Positions 1 through 13,917 of a stretch of DNA of 64,000 nucleotides are shown here, piece by piece. Position 1 is the first letter of the stretch. Each line of letters begins with the position of its first letter. Location: positions 1-64,000 of the forward strand of contig PMSU01000117.1 in NCBI GenBank assembly GCA_003168255.1, given 5' to 3'. The notes under the pieces were generated by a model that did not search any database, was not told the origin of the DNA, and saw nothing but the letters and a program-made list of their open reading frames with translations. This DNA is from Actinomycetota bacterium. GTDB taxonomy: Bacteria; Actinomycetota; Actinomycetes; Streptosporangiales; Streptosporangiaceae. The position numbers and the translations under genes are program-made.

Positions 1-798
<798 letters not shown>

Positions 799-1030
799 AT
801 GTCTATATGCAACCACCAGTCCGTGCCCGCCATTGACCGAAGTCGCAGGTAGGCCAGGCCAGGTGGGATGCTGACATTGAAAGTGCCTCGCACGGACAGG
901 ACGTTCCTGCAAGCAGGTTGCCCGACCTGGCCGGTTGAAGCGATCTTGGCAAAATCGTCTTTGGGAAAGGCACCCGAAATGGATGCACTCCCCATTGACG
1001 GGGTTTGTGCATGTGCACTGGCTTTTGGCA

Positions 1031-1048
1031 CGCTGTTGAGTTCTCAAG
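1031..1048 (-). promoter_or_regulatory. conserved rrn leader element (antitermination/processing region)
   Basis: The minus strand reads CTTGAGAACTCAACAGCG, containing the small inverted repeat TTGAG/CTCAA. It lies between the promoter and the mature 16S 5' end. Sequences of this kind (CTTGAGAACTCAACAG...) are a recurring feature of actinobacterial rRNA leaders near the box A and processing signals. The role is inferred from position and from recalled similarity. Confidence 0.6.
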
Positions 1049-1101
1049 TAACGGACGCACACCTTCAGAGGACTCTCGTCCTCCTCGGGGGCAACCCTAC
1101 G

Positions 1102-1130
1102 AACTTACCAGACGACCTAGGTGAAGTCAA
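1102..1130 (-). promoter_or_regulatory. rrn promoter (sigma-70/HrdB-type)
   Basis: On the minus strand TTGACT (1130-1125) is followed after exactly 17 nt by TAAGTT (1107-1102). It points toward the 16S gene about 300 nt downstream. This is the best sigma-70 match in the 560-base gene-free stretch between tyrS and rrs. Confidence 0.65.
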
Positions 1131-1183
1131 ATTACTTGGCTGAACCTTTTCAACCGTCTGGCCGATCTCCTCCAGCATAGCCC

Positions 1184-1211
1184 GGTCTAGGACCGGATGA
1201 CGCCAGTTCAA
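1184..1211 (-). promoter_or_regulatory. possible second, upstream rrn promoter
   Basis: On the minus strand TTGAAC (1211-1206), a 16-nt spacer and TAGACC (1189-1184) lie upstream of the better promoter. Multiple tandem promoters are normal for actinomycete rRNA operons, but the match here is only moderate. Confidence 0.35.
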
Positions 1212-1358
1212 GCTAACCGACGATGTACGGTGCGAAACCGTACGACGACGCTCTGTGCTCTCCTGATGCCGCTGGACAGCCCCCCAGGTACTCGCCGCAG
1301 TGATGCGGTTCGCATTTCCTTGGGGCATGGGAAACATTAGACACTTGGGCCCGGCACG

Positions 1359-2744
1359 TCAAATCGAAGGCTCGGCCACCGGCGGCTCTGTGACCAGGAC
1401 CTGGACCCCGGCTACTGTCCGCCTACCCCGTCTGAGCACCAGAAACCTTCCTGGCAGAAGATCTTCTCCAGTCGGCACTTCGTTCTCATCCGTCACTTTT
1501 CTGTTATTTAGGTAAGCGCCGCCTTCGGCGATTGCCCGCCTGGCCGCCGACCTGCTCGCCACGATGCCAGCTCGCGCCATTAGCTCGGTGACCGGCGGGA
1601 TCTGCGATTCAACGGACACGGTCCCGGCATTGGGCAGGACGTGTGCGTTAGCCGCTATAGAGCCGTTGCCCGTCATGATCGCCGACGCGGGAACCCGCAC
1701 GGCGGTCGTCGGCACTTCGCCGAGCGCCGCGGCGAGTGTGGCCTCATCAAGCGCGCCGAGGTCGCCCTGGCCGAACAGCGCCCGGCTGGCGGCCACCGCC
1801 CGCTCGAACTCCGTCGCCCCATGGACCAGCATTGTCACGTCCTGCGCCAGCACCCGCTGCGCCTCCCGAGCGGCCGGGCGCTCCGCTGTCGCACGCTCGA
1901 GTTCGGTGATCTCCTCCTGGGTCCTAAAGGTGAATACCCTCAGCAGCCTGCCGACCTCTGCGTCCGTTCGGTTGATCCAGAACTGGTAGAACGCGTACGG
2001 GCTCATCAGGTCCGGGCTTAGCCAGATCGCCCCGCCCTCGGTCTTTCCGTACTTGGTCCCGTCCGGCTTCGTGATCAGCGGCGTCGCCAGGGCGTGCACC
2101 GCGGCGCCCTCGACGCGCCTGATCAGGTCAACCCCGCCTACCAGATTCCCCCACTGGTCGCTGCCGCCCACCTGCAACGTGCAGCCGTAGCGACGGTGCA
2201 GTTCCAGGTAGTCCATGGCCTGCAGGACCTGGTAGCTGAACTCGGTGAAGGTAATCCCGCCACCCTCGAGCCTGGCTCGCACGGATTCCCTCGTGAGCAT
2301 CTGGTTGACCGAGAAGTGCTTGCCGATATCACGCAGGAAGTCGAGCGCCGATAGATCCTGCGTCCAGTCCAGATTGCTGACCAGGACCGCGCCAGCCGGG
2401 CCTGGGCCGAAGTCGAGGAACCGCTCCATCTCGCTGCGGAACCGCGCGGCCCAGTCGGCCACCACGTCGCGCGGGTTCAGCACCCGCTCGGCCGACTTGC
2501 CGCTCGGATCGCCGATCAGCCCGGTCGCCCCGCCCACCAGGCCGATCGGCCGGTGGCCTGCCAGCTGGAGGCGACGCAGGGTGAGCAGCAGGACCAGGTT
2601 CCCGATGTGCATGCCGGGGGCGGTCGGATCGAACCCCCCGTACACGGTGACCTGGCCCGACCCGAGCGCCTTGCGCAGCTCATCGAGGTCGGTGCTTATG
2701 GCCACCAGACCGCGCCAGGACAGCTCGTCGATGATGTCCGCCAC
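1359..2744 (-). CDS. tyrS: tyrosyl-tRNA synthetase
   Basis: Class I aminoacyl-tRNA synthetase that charges tRNA-Tyr in the cytoplasm. The HIGH-type motif is seen in PGMHIGNLV near residue 40 and the KMSKS-equivalent in KYGKTEGG near residue 230. The C-terminal 60 or so residues form an S4-like RNA-binding domain (SRSAARRAIAEGGAYLNNRKV). I chose the GTG start at 2744, giving 461 aa, because it produces the usual N-terminus (VADIIDELSWRGL) with GGGAG just upstream. An in-frame start at 2780 would add 12 poorly conserved residues. The rRNA operon follows downstream on the same strand. Confidence 0.95.
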   Translation of the reverse strand: MADIIDELSWRGLVAISTDLDELRKALGSGQVTVYGGFDPTAPGMHIGNLVLLLTLRRLQLAGHRPIGLVGGATGLIGDPSGKSAERVLNPRDVVADWAARFRSEMERFLDFGPGPAGAVLVSNLDWTQDLSALDFLRDIGKHFSVNQMLTRESVRARLEGGGITFTEFSYQVLQAMDYLELHRRYGCTLQVGGSDQWGNLVGGVDLIRRVEGAAVHALATPLITKPDGTKYGKTEGGAIWLSPDLMSPYAFYQFWINRTDAEVGRLLRVFTFRTQEEITELERATAERPAAREAQRVLAQDVTMLVHGATEFERAVAASRALFGQGDLGALDEATLAAALGEVPTTAVRVPASAIMTGNGSIAANAHVLPNAGTVSVESQIPPVTELMARAGIVASRSAARRAIAEGGAYLNNRKVTDENEVPTGEDLLPGRFLVLRRGRRTVAGVQVLVTEPPVAEPSI

Positions 2745-2824
2745 AGCTCCCTCACTCCCTCCGCCGCGGCCGATTTCCATGATGTGGAAGGATCTTGGTC
2801 GTAATAACAGCCAATATCCTTCAC

Positions 2825-2851
2825 GATCGTGATCTGTGGGCTCACACGATC
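2825..2851. repeat. inverted repeat upstream of tyrS
   Basis: GATCGTG at 2825-2831 and CACGATC at 2845-2851 form a 7-bp hairpin with a 13-nt loop in the gap between the glycosylase and tyrS genes. Similar GATCGTGATC-rich motifs occur in the gene-free stretch near 16,784 and near 60,641. It could be a weak terminator or a dispersed small repeat. Confidence 0.4.
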
Positions 2852-2887
2852 ATGGTCCGCGGGCTCATCGACAGGGTAGCGGGCTGG

Positions 2888-3679
2888 TTACGGCCGGGCC
2901 GAAGGCTTTCTTCGCCGCGGCGCGTACGCACGGTAGTCGGACACCGCCGGCTCCCCCGCGATCCAGAATCGCCAGGGAACCGAGGCAGCGCTGCTCACGC
3001 CGACCCTGGGCCCGCGCAGGATGCTGCCTGGCGGCGCGGCTGCCGCGCGGATCCGCAACGGTGAGCCAGGGTCGCACATGTCAACGCCGTTAAGCGAACG
3101 ATCTACCCCGAGCGCCTGGCATAGCCGGGCCGGCCCGCGAGCGAGATCCCGATCAGTCAGGCCGCGCCCGCCCGACTCAGCGCGCCAACCAGCTCCGCCA
3201 GACACGCCAGGACCGCCAGGCACCCCAGGACCGCCGCCACCCTGCCCGCCAGGAGCATCACGCCTGCCAGGCTCGCCGCGGGACCCACGTCGTGCCGCCA
3301 AACGACGCTGCCTGGCCAGCGCCACCCCCTCGATGACCGCGCCGCTGCGCAGCAGCACGGCGGACGCCGTTCCCTCCGGCAGGCAGACCAGGTTCACGCA
3401 GAAGTGCATTCCGTAGGTGAAGTACACGTACGCGTGCCCCGGCGCACCGAACATCACCGCGGTCCGCCTGGTCTGCCGGCGGTAGGCGTGCGAGGCGGGA
3501 TCCGCCGCCCCCGCGTAGGCCTCGACCTCGGTGAGTGCGACGGCGACCAGGCCGTCCGGCGCCTGCGACTCGATCACGCAGCCAAGCAGGCCGGGCGCCA
3601 CCTCCTGCGCCGGACGGGCGAAGAAGTCACGGGGTAGCAACGCCCCGGGTCCCACGCCACGCGGCGCATCCCGCACCAC
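2888..3679 (-). CDS. 3-methyladenine DNA glycosylase (AAG/Mpg family)
   Basis: Base-excision repair glycosylase that removes alkylated purines. Family features visible are the N-terminal [20 protein letters not shown], then [43 protein letters not shown], carrying the catalytic Glu and the DNA-intercalating Tyr region, and later [19 protein letters not shown] Gly/Pro-rich low-complexity insertion of about 40 residues sits between these blocks, making the protein longer than the roughly 200-residue family norm. The GTG start at 3679 is chosen because it directly precedes the conserved region, 7 bp after the argH stop (3687); a GTG one codon later is equally possible. It probably reads through from the arg operon. 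Confidence 0.85.
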   Translation of the reverse strand: MVRDAPRGVGPGALLPRDFFARPAQEVAPGLLGCVIESQAPDGLVAVALTEVEAYAGAADPASHAYRRQTRRTAVMFGAPGHAYVYFTYGMHFCVNLVCLPEGTASAVLLRSGAVIEGVALARQRRLAARRGSRGEPGRRDAPGGQGGGGPGVPGGPGVSGGAGWRAESGGRGLTDRDLARGPARLCQALGVDRSLNGVDMCDPGSPLRIRAAAAPPGSILRGPRVGVSSAASVPWRFWIAGEPAVSDYRAYAPRRRKPSARP

Positions 3680-3686
3680 CCGCGCC

Positions 3687-5147
<1,461 letters not shown>

Positions 5148-5158
5148 CTACCAGTCCG

Positions 5159-6361
5159 TCACCCGGCGACCCGGCGATCCCGGACCGCGGCGATCTTGCT
5201 CGGCAGTCCCCACAGCTCGACGAAGCCCTTGGCCAGAGCCTGGTCGAATTCGTCGCCTGTGTCGTAGGTGGCCAGCTTGTCATCGTAGAGCGAGGCCGGG
5301 CTGCGCCGCCCGGTAACCACCGCCCTGCCGCCGTGCAGCCGCACCCGGACATCTCCGGTGACGTAGCGCGACGCCTCGGCCATGAAAACATCGAGCGCGC
5401 GCTTGAGCGGCGAGAACCACAGGCCGTCGTAGACAAGCTCGGTCCAGCGCTGCTCTGCCTGGCGCTTGAACCTGGCCAGGTCGCGCTCCACGCACACGTT
5501 CTCGAGCTCCTGGTGGGCGGTGATCAGCGTGATCGCGCCTGGCGCCTCGTAGATCTCCCGGCTCTTGATGCCGACCAGCCTGTCTTCCACTAGGTCCAGC
5601 CTGCCGACGCCCTGGGCGCCGGCCCGGGCGTTCAGCTCGGTGATGATCTCCGTCGGGGTGCGCGAGACACCGTCGATGGCGTCCGGTATCCCGTCGGTGA
5701 AGCTCAGCACCAGCTCATCGGGCTCCCGCGACAGCGACGGGTCGGCCGTATAGCCGTACACATCGTCGTGCGGCGCCTCCCAGATGTCCTCTAGGTGCCC
5801 CGTCTCGGTCGAGCGTCCCCATAGGTTCTGGTCGATGGAGTATGGCGAGGACGACGTGACGTCTACGGGCAGCCGCTTCTCCTCGGCGAACGCGATCGCC
5901 TTGTCCCTGGTCATGCCCGAGTCACGGACCGGCGCGAGCACGCGCAGGCCCGGCTCGAGGGTGGTCAGCCCCACCTCGAAGCGGACCTGGTCGTTGCCTT
6001 TCCCGGTGCAGCCGTGCGCGACCAGGGAGGCGCCGTACTCGCGGGCCACCCGCGCCAGGTGCGTCACGATCAGCGGCCGCGACAGGGCGGACACCAGCGG
6101 GTACCGGTCCATGTAGAGGGCGTTTGCGAGCAGCGCAGGCATGCAGTACCGCTCGCCAAACTCCGCCCGCGCGTCCACCACGACGGCATCGGCCGCGCCG
6201 CAGGCAAGCGCCCGGTCGCGGATGGTCCCCAGGTCCTCGCCGCCCTGTCCGCAGTCCACGGCGAGGGCGATAACCTCGGCGCCGGTCCGCTCGGCAATCC
6301 AGCCGATGGCGACCGATGTGTCAAGGCCGCCCGAATATGCGAGTACAACGCGCTGCGTCAT
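5159..6361 (-). CDS. argG: argininosuccinate synthase
   Basis: Condenses citrulline and aspartate with ATP. The P-loop-like PP-motif AYSGGLDTS occupies residues 8-16, and the ATP/citrulline-binding [10 protein letters not shown] and [11 protein letters not shown] blocks are present. Its 400 aa match the family. The ATG at 6361 gives the canonical [16 protein letters not shown] start. It is separated from argR by 44 bp and from argH by 47 bp, so it lies within the operon. Confidence 0.97.
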   Translation of the reverse strand: MTQRVVLAYSGGLDTSVAIGWIAERTGAEVIALAVDCGQGGEDLGTIRDRALACGAADAVVVDARAEFGERYCMPALLANALYMDRYPLVSALSRPLIVTHLARVAREYGASLVAHGCTGKGNDQVRFEVGLTTLEPGLRVLAPVRDSGMTRDKAIAFAEEKRLPVDVTSSSPYSIDQNLWGRSTETGHLEDIWEAPHDDVYGYTADPSLSREPDELVLSFTDGIPDAIDGVSRTPTEIITELNARAGAQGVGRLDLVEDRLVGIKSREIYEAPGAITLITAHQELENVCVERDLARFKRQAEQRWTELVYDGLWFSPLKRALDVFMAEASRYVTGDVRVRLHGGRAVVTGRRSPASLYDDKLATYDTGDEFDQALAKGFVELWGLPSKIAAVRDRRVAG

Positions 6362-6405
6362 GTCCTGTCCTCTTCTTGTTCCGCTACGTTCCTGACCGAA
6401 CTCCG

Positions 6406-9246
<2,841 letters not shown>

Positions 9247-9250
<4 letters not shown>

Positions 9251-10221
9251 GACTGCACCCCGTCCGGCACGACCATCGTGCCGATGCCGGAGTCGGTGAA
9301 TATCTCCAGCAGCACCGCATGCGGCAGCCTGCCGTCGAGCACATGCGCCTGCGGCACCCCGCCGCGGACCGCGTCCAGGCAGGCTTCCATCTTGGGGATC
9401 ATGCCCGCACGGAGCGCGGGCAGCATGGCTTGCAGATCCGTGGCCGTCAGCTGGCTGATCACCTGGCCGGGCGGGGCCGCCGGCGCGTCGGCGGACCTCT
9501 CCGCCGATGCGCCGGCGTCGCTGGCGGGCCAGTCCGCGTAGAGCCCGGCGACGTCGGTGAGCATGACAAGCTTCACCGCGCCGAGCGCCACAGCGAGCGC
9601 GCCGGCGGCCGTGTCCGCGTTCACGTTGTAGACCTCGCCGTCTTCGCCTGCCGCCACGCTGGACACCACCGGGATGCGGCCGTCTGCGAGCAGCGCGCGC
9701 ACAACCCCGGGATTCACCGCGCCGATCTCCCCGACCAGGCCGATGTCGACCGCCTGGCCGTCCACCATGGCCGGCTTCCTGTACGCGGTGAACAGGTTCG
9801 CATCTTCGCCCGACATGCCGACCGCGAACGGCCCGTGCCGGTTGATCAGGCCGACCACGTCCCGGTTCACCCGCCCGGTCAGCACCATCCGGACGACGTC
9901 CATGGTCTCTGCCGTAGTGACCCGCAGCCCTTCCTTGAACGTGCTAGACAGGCCCGACCGCGCCAGCTGCTCGGTGATCTGCGGGCCGCCGCCGTGCACC
10001 ACGACCGGGCGCAGCCCGGCGTAGCGCAGGAACACCACATCCTGGGCGAACCCGGCGCGGAGCGCCTCGTCGGCCATGGCGTGGCCGCCGTACTTGATCA
10101 CGACCGTCTGGCCGTGGAACTGGTGAAGCCAGGGCAGCGCCTCGATGAGCGTGGCCGCCTTGGCGATCGCATCCGAGCCTTCGCCTGCCTGCGCGGTGTC
10201 ATGCGCCGCGGTGACGGTCAT
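9247..10221 (-). CDS. argB: acetylglutamate kinase
   Basis: Phosphorylates N-acetylglutamate, normally the arginine-regulated step in linear/cyclic pathways. The nucleotide-binding [10 protein letters not shown] near residue 45 and HGGGPQI near residue 85 are typical of amino-acid kinases. The ATG at 10221 ([15 protein letters not shown]) overlaps the argJ stop by 4 bp and gives 324 aa. A short Ala/Ser-rich insertion ([19 protein letters not shown]) lies in the C-terminal third. Confidence 0.96.
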
Positions 10222-11468
10222 GTCGAGTACGCCGTGTTCTCGTGTACGTATGCCACGGTCAGGTCGGTGGTGGCGATCGTCGCGGAATCTGGACCAGCGG
10301 CAAGGTCGATGGTGATCGTCACCTCTCGCGGACGCAGATCCACCTTTGACCGGTCGTCCGCGGCGTAGCCGCTCCGGCATATCCAGATGCCGTTGATGGC
10401 GACATTCAGCTGGTCCGGCTCGAAGACGGCGTCAGTGGTCCCCACCGCGGACAGCACCCGCCCCCAGTTCGGGTCCTCGCCCGCGATCGCGCACTTGAGC
10501 AGGCCGCTGCGGGCCACCGCACGGCCAACGCTGACCGCGTCCCGTTCGCTCGCCGCGCCGACCACCTCTATCGCGATCGACTTGCCCGCGCCCTCGGCGT
10601 CAAGCTGAAGCTGGCGGGCCAGGTCGGCGCACACCGCGGCGAGCTGGCCGGCGAACTCGGCAGGGTCGGGTTGGACGCCAGAGGCCCCGCTGGCGAGCAG
10701 CAGCACCGTGTCGTTCGTGGACATGCACCCGTCGGTGTCCAGCCGGTCGAACGTCACGGCCGCCGCGCCGCGCAGTGCGACGTCGAGGTCATCGGCCGAC
10801 AGGTCGGCGTCGGTAGTAAGCACGCAGAGCATCGTGGCCAGGGACGGCGCGAGCATGGCGGCGCCCTTGGCCATCCCGCCGATCGTGTAGGAGCCGCCGG
10901 ACACCGTGCTCGACCCGCCGGACACCGTGCCCGACCCGCCGGACACTGTGCCCGACCCGCCGGACGGCGTGCCCGACCCGCCGGACGGCGTGCCCCCTCG
11001 CCTGAATGCGATCTTGACTACCGTGTCGGTGGTCCTGATCGCGTCAGCGGCGGCGAGCCCGCCGCTTCGCGACGCCTCTGCTACCGCGGCGTCGACCCCC
11101 GGCAGCAGCCTGTCCATCGGCAGCCGCTCGCCGATGAGGCCGGTGGAGCACACCGCGATCTCGCCGGCTGAGCCGGAGAGTTGTGCCGCCAGCCGTTCGG
11201 CAGTCTCATGGGTGTCGGCGAAACCAGGCGGCCCGGTGCAGGCGTTGGCGCCACCCGAGTTGAGCACCACGGCGCTGACCCGGCCGCCCCGGATTACCTG
11301 GCGGGTCCAGAGCACGGGGGCGGCCTGGACGCGGTTGGCGGTGAAGACGCCGGCCGCGGCCCGCGATGGGCCGTCGTTCAGCACCACGGCGACGTCGCGT
11401 GCGCCCGCCGCCTTGAGCCCGGCTGCCACCCCGGCAGCGCGGAAGCCGAGTGGTGCTGTCACGCTCAC
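10218..11468 (-). CDS. argJ: bifunctional glutamate N-acetyltransferase/amino-acid acetyltransferase (ornithine acetyltransferase)
   Basis: Recycles the acetyl group from acetylornithine to glutamate. ArgJ proteins self-cleave between Ala and Thr of a conserved motif, seen here in [18 protein letters not shown]. The GTG start at 11468 gives [17 protein letters not shown] and overlaps the argC stop by 4 bp (GTGA). The 416 aa are longer than usual because about 35 residues of Gly-Gly-Ser-Gly-Thr repeats (21-bp DNA repeats at 10894-10998) are inserted just before the processing site. The rest of the enzyme appears intact. Confidence 0.95.
   Translation of the reverse strand: MSVTAPLGFRAAGVAAGLKAAGARDVAVVLNDGPSRAAAGVFTANRVQAAPVLWTRQVIRGGRVSAVVLNSGGANACTGPPGFADTHETAERLAAQLSGSAGEIAVCSTGLIGERLPMDRLLPGVDAAVAEASRSGGLAAADAIRTTDTVVKIAFRRGGTPSGGSGTPSGGSGTVSGGSGTVSGGSSTVSGGSYTIGGMAKGAAMLAPSLATMLCVLTTDADLSADDLDVALRGAAAVTFDRLDTDGCMSTNDTVLLLASGASGVQPDPAEFAGQLAAVCADLARQLQLDAEGAGKSIAIEVVGAASERDAVSVGRAVARSGLLKCAIAGEDPNWGRVLSAVGTTDAVFEPDQLNVAINGIWICRSGYAADDRSKVDLRPREVTITIDLAAGPDSATIATTDLTVAYVHENTAYST
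10894..10998 (-). repeat. five 21-bp tandem repeats inside argJ
   Basis: Five consecutive 21-bp units begin CCGCCGGAC and differ at a few positions. They stay in frame and encode a repeating SGGSGTV/P linker in ArgJ. Codon-level variation between units suggests repeat expansion without loss of frame. Confidence 0.9.
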
Positions 11469-12574
11469 GGTGCGACTCCGTTCGCTGTCAGGCCAGCGGT
11501 CTCGGCGAGGCCGAGCATGAGGTTCGCGCTCTGTATCGCCTGGCCGGCGGCGCCCTTGCCGAGGTTGTCGATCGCCGCCACCACGATTGCCCGGCCTGCA
11601 TGATCGTCCGCGACTGCCTGGAGATGGGCTGCGTTCGACCCCGCGGTGGCGGCGGTGCCGGGCCATCGGCCCTCGGGAAGCACGCGGACGAACGGCTCGC
11701 CCTGGTATGCGCGGGCGAGCGCGGCGCGCAGGGCATCCGTCGATGCTCCGCGAGCCAGCCTGGCCGTGCAGGTGGCCAGGATGCCGCGCGGCATCGGGGC
11801 CAGCAGCGGCGTGAAGGAAATGGTGACCCGGGAAGTACGGCTGTCCTGCGCCGCACCCGTGCCAGGCCCGGCCCGGCCGCGCGCCAAGGCAGCTACCTCG
11901 CCGAGCGCCTGCTCGATCTCGGGCGTGTGCCGGTGCACGCCACCGGCCTGATAGGCGGAGACCGAGCCCATCACCTCGCTGCCGAGCAGTTCCGGCGTTG
12001 CAGCCCGGCCGGCGCCAGACGTGCCCGATGCGGCGACAATCACGATGTCGTCCGGCTCCGCCAGGCCAGCGGCGAGCAGCGGCGCCAGCGCGAGAATCGC
12101 CGCCGTGGCGTAGCAGCCCGGTGCCGCGACCCGGCTGGCGGCCTTGATCTGCGCCCGCGCGCCTGGCAGCTCGGGAAGGCCGTAGGTCCAGCGGCCGGCG
12201 TGCGGGATGCGGTAGAACTTCGCCCACTCCGCGGGGTCGGCGAGCCTGAAGTCGGGGCCGAGGTCAACGATCCTCTGCCCGTCAGGCAGGCGCGAGGCGA
12301 GCGCCGCGGACTCCCCGGCCGGGAGGGCGAGGAATATCAGGTCGGCTGACGACAGCGGTCCGGCGGCGGTCGGCACGAATGAGTGGCCGACCAACTGCGC
12401 GAGGTGGGGGTGGATGTCGGTCACCGGCTGGCCGGCGCTCGACCCGGCGGCCACCGGACCGATCTCCAGGTCCGGGTGCGCGGCAAGCAGGCGCAGCAAC
12501 TCTCCCCCGGCGTAGCCGCTTGCTCCGGCCACTGCCACCCGCGCGCCCACCGGCTTCTCCTCCCTGTTCGTCAC
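11465..12574 (-). CDS. argC: N-acetyl-gamma-glutamyl-phosphate reductase
   Basis: NADPH-dependent reductase, third step of arginine synthesis and first gene of the cluster. The N-terminal GASGYAGGELLRLL nucleotide fold occupies residues 18-31 and the catalytic Cys lies in AAPGCYATAAIL near residue 150. The GTG at 12574 (VTNREEKPVGARVAVAG) has GGAG about 12 nt upstream; a slightly later start is possible. It has 369 aa. Candidate ARG boxes lie 42-67 nt upstream of the start. Confidence 0.95.
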   Translation of the reverse strand: MTNREEKPVGARVAVAGASGYAGGELLRLLAAHPDLEIGPVAAGSSAGQPVTDIHPHLAQLVGHSFVPTAAGPLSSADLIFLALPAGESAALASRLPDGQRIVDLGPDFRLADPAEWAKFYRIPHAGRWTYGLPELPGARAQIKAASRVAAPGCYATAAILALAPLLAAGLAEPDDIVIVAASGTSGAGRAATPELLGSEVMGSVSAYQAGGVHRHTPEIEQALGEVAALARGRAGPGTGAAQDSRTSRVTISFTPLLAPMPRGILATCTARLARGASTDALRAALARAYQGEPFVRVLPEGRWPGTAATAGSNAAHLQAVADDHAGRAIVVAAIDNLGKGAAGQAIQSANLMLGLAETAGLTANGVAP

Positions 12575-12615
12575 GTTTATCCGCTCCGTGATTCACGGAT
12601 GGTTACCTGAAGAAG

Positions 12616-12641
12616 TATGCACTGCCACGAGTAAATATGCA
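12616..12641 (-). promoter_or_regulatory. candidate tandem ARG boxes upstream of argC
   Basis: TATGCA occurs at 12616-12621 and again at 12636-12641, exactly 20 bp apart, in an AT-rich patch just upstream of argC. Actinobacterial ArgR sites contain TGCATA-type half-sites and are often paired at about two helical turns. Position and an argR gene in the same operon support the idea. The match to the full 18-bp consensus is incomplete. Confidence 0.45.
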
Positions 12642-12743
12642 ACCAACTGTGGCCACGCTGCGCAGCAGCCCCGCAACGGGGAGCCGGCTTTCGCACGCCA
12701 AGCTGCCAGCGGCATGATTGGGGACGCGGAAAGGAGACCACTC

Positions 12744-13202
12744 ATGCGTCGCTCGCGGCTGGCTGCCCGCCACGCCGTGATCGCTGCTGCCGCTATCGCC
12801 CTGCTGACGGCCGGCTGCGCCGCCTCGACAGGACCGCCGGGCGGCTCGTCCGGCACGTCGGCCGACGTGTCCCCCACGCAGCTCGCGCCGCCACGTGCGA
12901 CCTGCGGGACCTCCCGTACCGCCGTCAACGTGCCGGTGATCATGGAGGTGGAGAAGGGCGCCGTCGGCTGCTCGGTGGCCATGCGGATCCAGAGCGAATA
13001 CACCACCCTGGTCCGGGCCGGCCGGGTGCCGGGCAACGGGGGCGGCGCGCCGGTGCAGGTGGACGGCTGGATCTGCCAGGGCGAGGACACCACGACGACC
13101 GTGCAGACCGGTGAGGCATCGGAGTGCAGCCGGGACGGAACGGAAATCGTCGCGGTGCTGAAGCTGGAGAGTTCTCCGGCAGCACCCGGATCCGGCAGCT
13201 GA
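12744..13202 (+). CDS. secreted lipoprotein, function unknown
   Basis: The 152-aa product begins MRRSRLAARHAVIAAAAIALLTAGCAAS: basic n-region, hydrophobic core and lipobox LTAGC, so it is likely lipid-anchored outside the membrane. AAGGAG sits 8 nt upstream of the ATG. The mature part has paired Cys (TCGTS, GCSVAM, ICQGED, ECSRDG), which suggests disulfides. No family is recognised. It is transcribed divergently from argC and followed by a small gene 48 bp downstream. Confidence 0.75.
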   Translation: MRRSRLAARHAVIAAAAIALLTAGCAASTGPPGGSSGTSADVSPTQLAPPRATCGTSRTAVNVPVIMEVEKGAVGCSVAMRIQSEYTTLVRAGRVPGNGGGAPVQVDGWICQGEDTTTTVQTGEASECSRDGTEIVAVLKLESSPAAPGSGS

Positions 13203-13250
13203 CCCCCGTCCCTGGCGCCGGAGAACAATAGACTCGCTGCGGAGGACACG

Positions 13251-13559
13251 ATGGATCTCGTCACCAAGTACCTGGTCCGGATCTGGCCGTCGGATGGCGA
13301 GCCGCCGGAGATGATCCAGTCCGAGATGTGCTCCCCGGAGAGCGTCACCCAGGGTCAGGCGGGCAACGATCGCGCCGAGATCCGGGCGATACGCAACTGG
13401 GCTCAGCAGCACGCGAACGTGGACGGGATCCGCTACTCGTTCGAAGTCTGCAAGGACAGCATGGTGGCGGCGCTGTCCGGCGGCGACAGCAGCCGCAGGG
13501 TGGTCGAGCCCATCGCCGACGGGATCCTGGAACCGCAGGAGCAACCGCAGCCGCATTAG
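13251..13559 (+). CDS. hypothetical protein
   Basis: The 102-aa product is soluble, acidic and without signal peptide or membrane segment. GGAGG lies 6-10 nt upstream of the ATG. It is rich in charged and polar residues (EMIQSEMCSPES, RAEIRAIRNWAQQHANVDGIRYSFEVCKDS). It follows the lipoprotein gene and may be co-transcribed. No function can be assigned. Confidence 0.6.
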   Translation: MDLVTKYLVRIWPSDGEPPEMIQSEMCSPESVTQGQAGNDRAEIRAIRNWAQQHANVDGIRYSFEVCKDSMVAALSGGDSSRRVVEPIADGILEPQEQPQPH

Positions 13560-13917
13560 CCCCCGCATTCTGCTTCGTTGCGGCCTCTGACGCAATTGTC
13601 CGCAGACTGCCGGTAAGTCTGCCGGTAAGACCTCCTGGCTTGGCTGCCACACCGGCCGCAGACTAAATCGAACACACAGCCCTTACCGATGGGAACGGCA
13701 ATGGCGACGTTAGCCCTCGGAGAAGGCCTGGTTGAGAGCTGCTGATTCGCCCCGCACGCAGAGTTCCGGGGGGGAACCGCTGGTCCAGCGGTTGTCGTAC
13801 CGGAATTCAAGATCGTCAGGCCTGTCGTCGATGGTTCCCCGGACCACGAGTCCGCTGCCACCACCCGCGACGGTGCCGGGTCCGTGGCAGCGGATTCGTG
13901 CGAGATGGAGGCCATAG
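13560..13917. other. intergenic region, 358 bp
   Basis: No convincing complete gene is seen. On the minus strand an open frame near 13710-13850 reads RGTIDDRPDDLEFRYDNRWTS, which looks protein-like and could be a gene remnant; it has no good start codon or ribosome site. Confidence 0.4.

Noticed and set aside
10894-10998. Regular repeats resembling a CRISPR or minisatellite array
   Set aside because: Units are 21 bp, contiguous without spacers, and stay in frame inside argJ.
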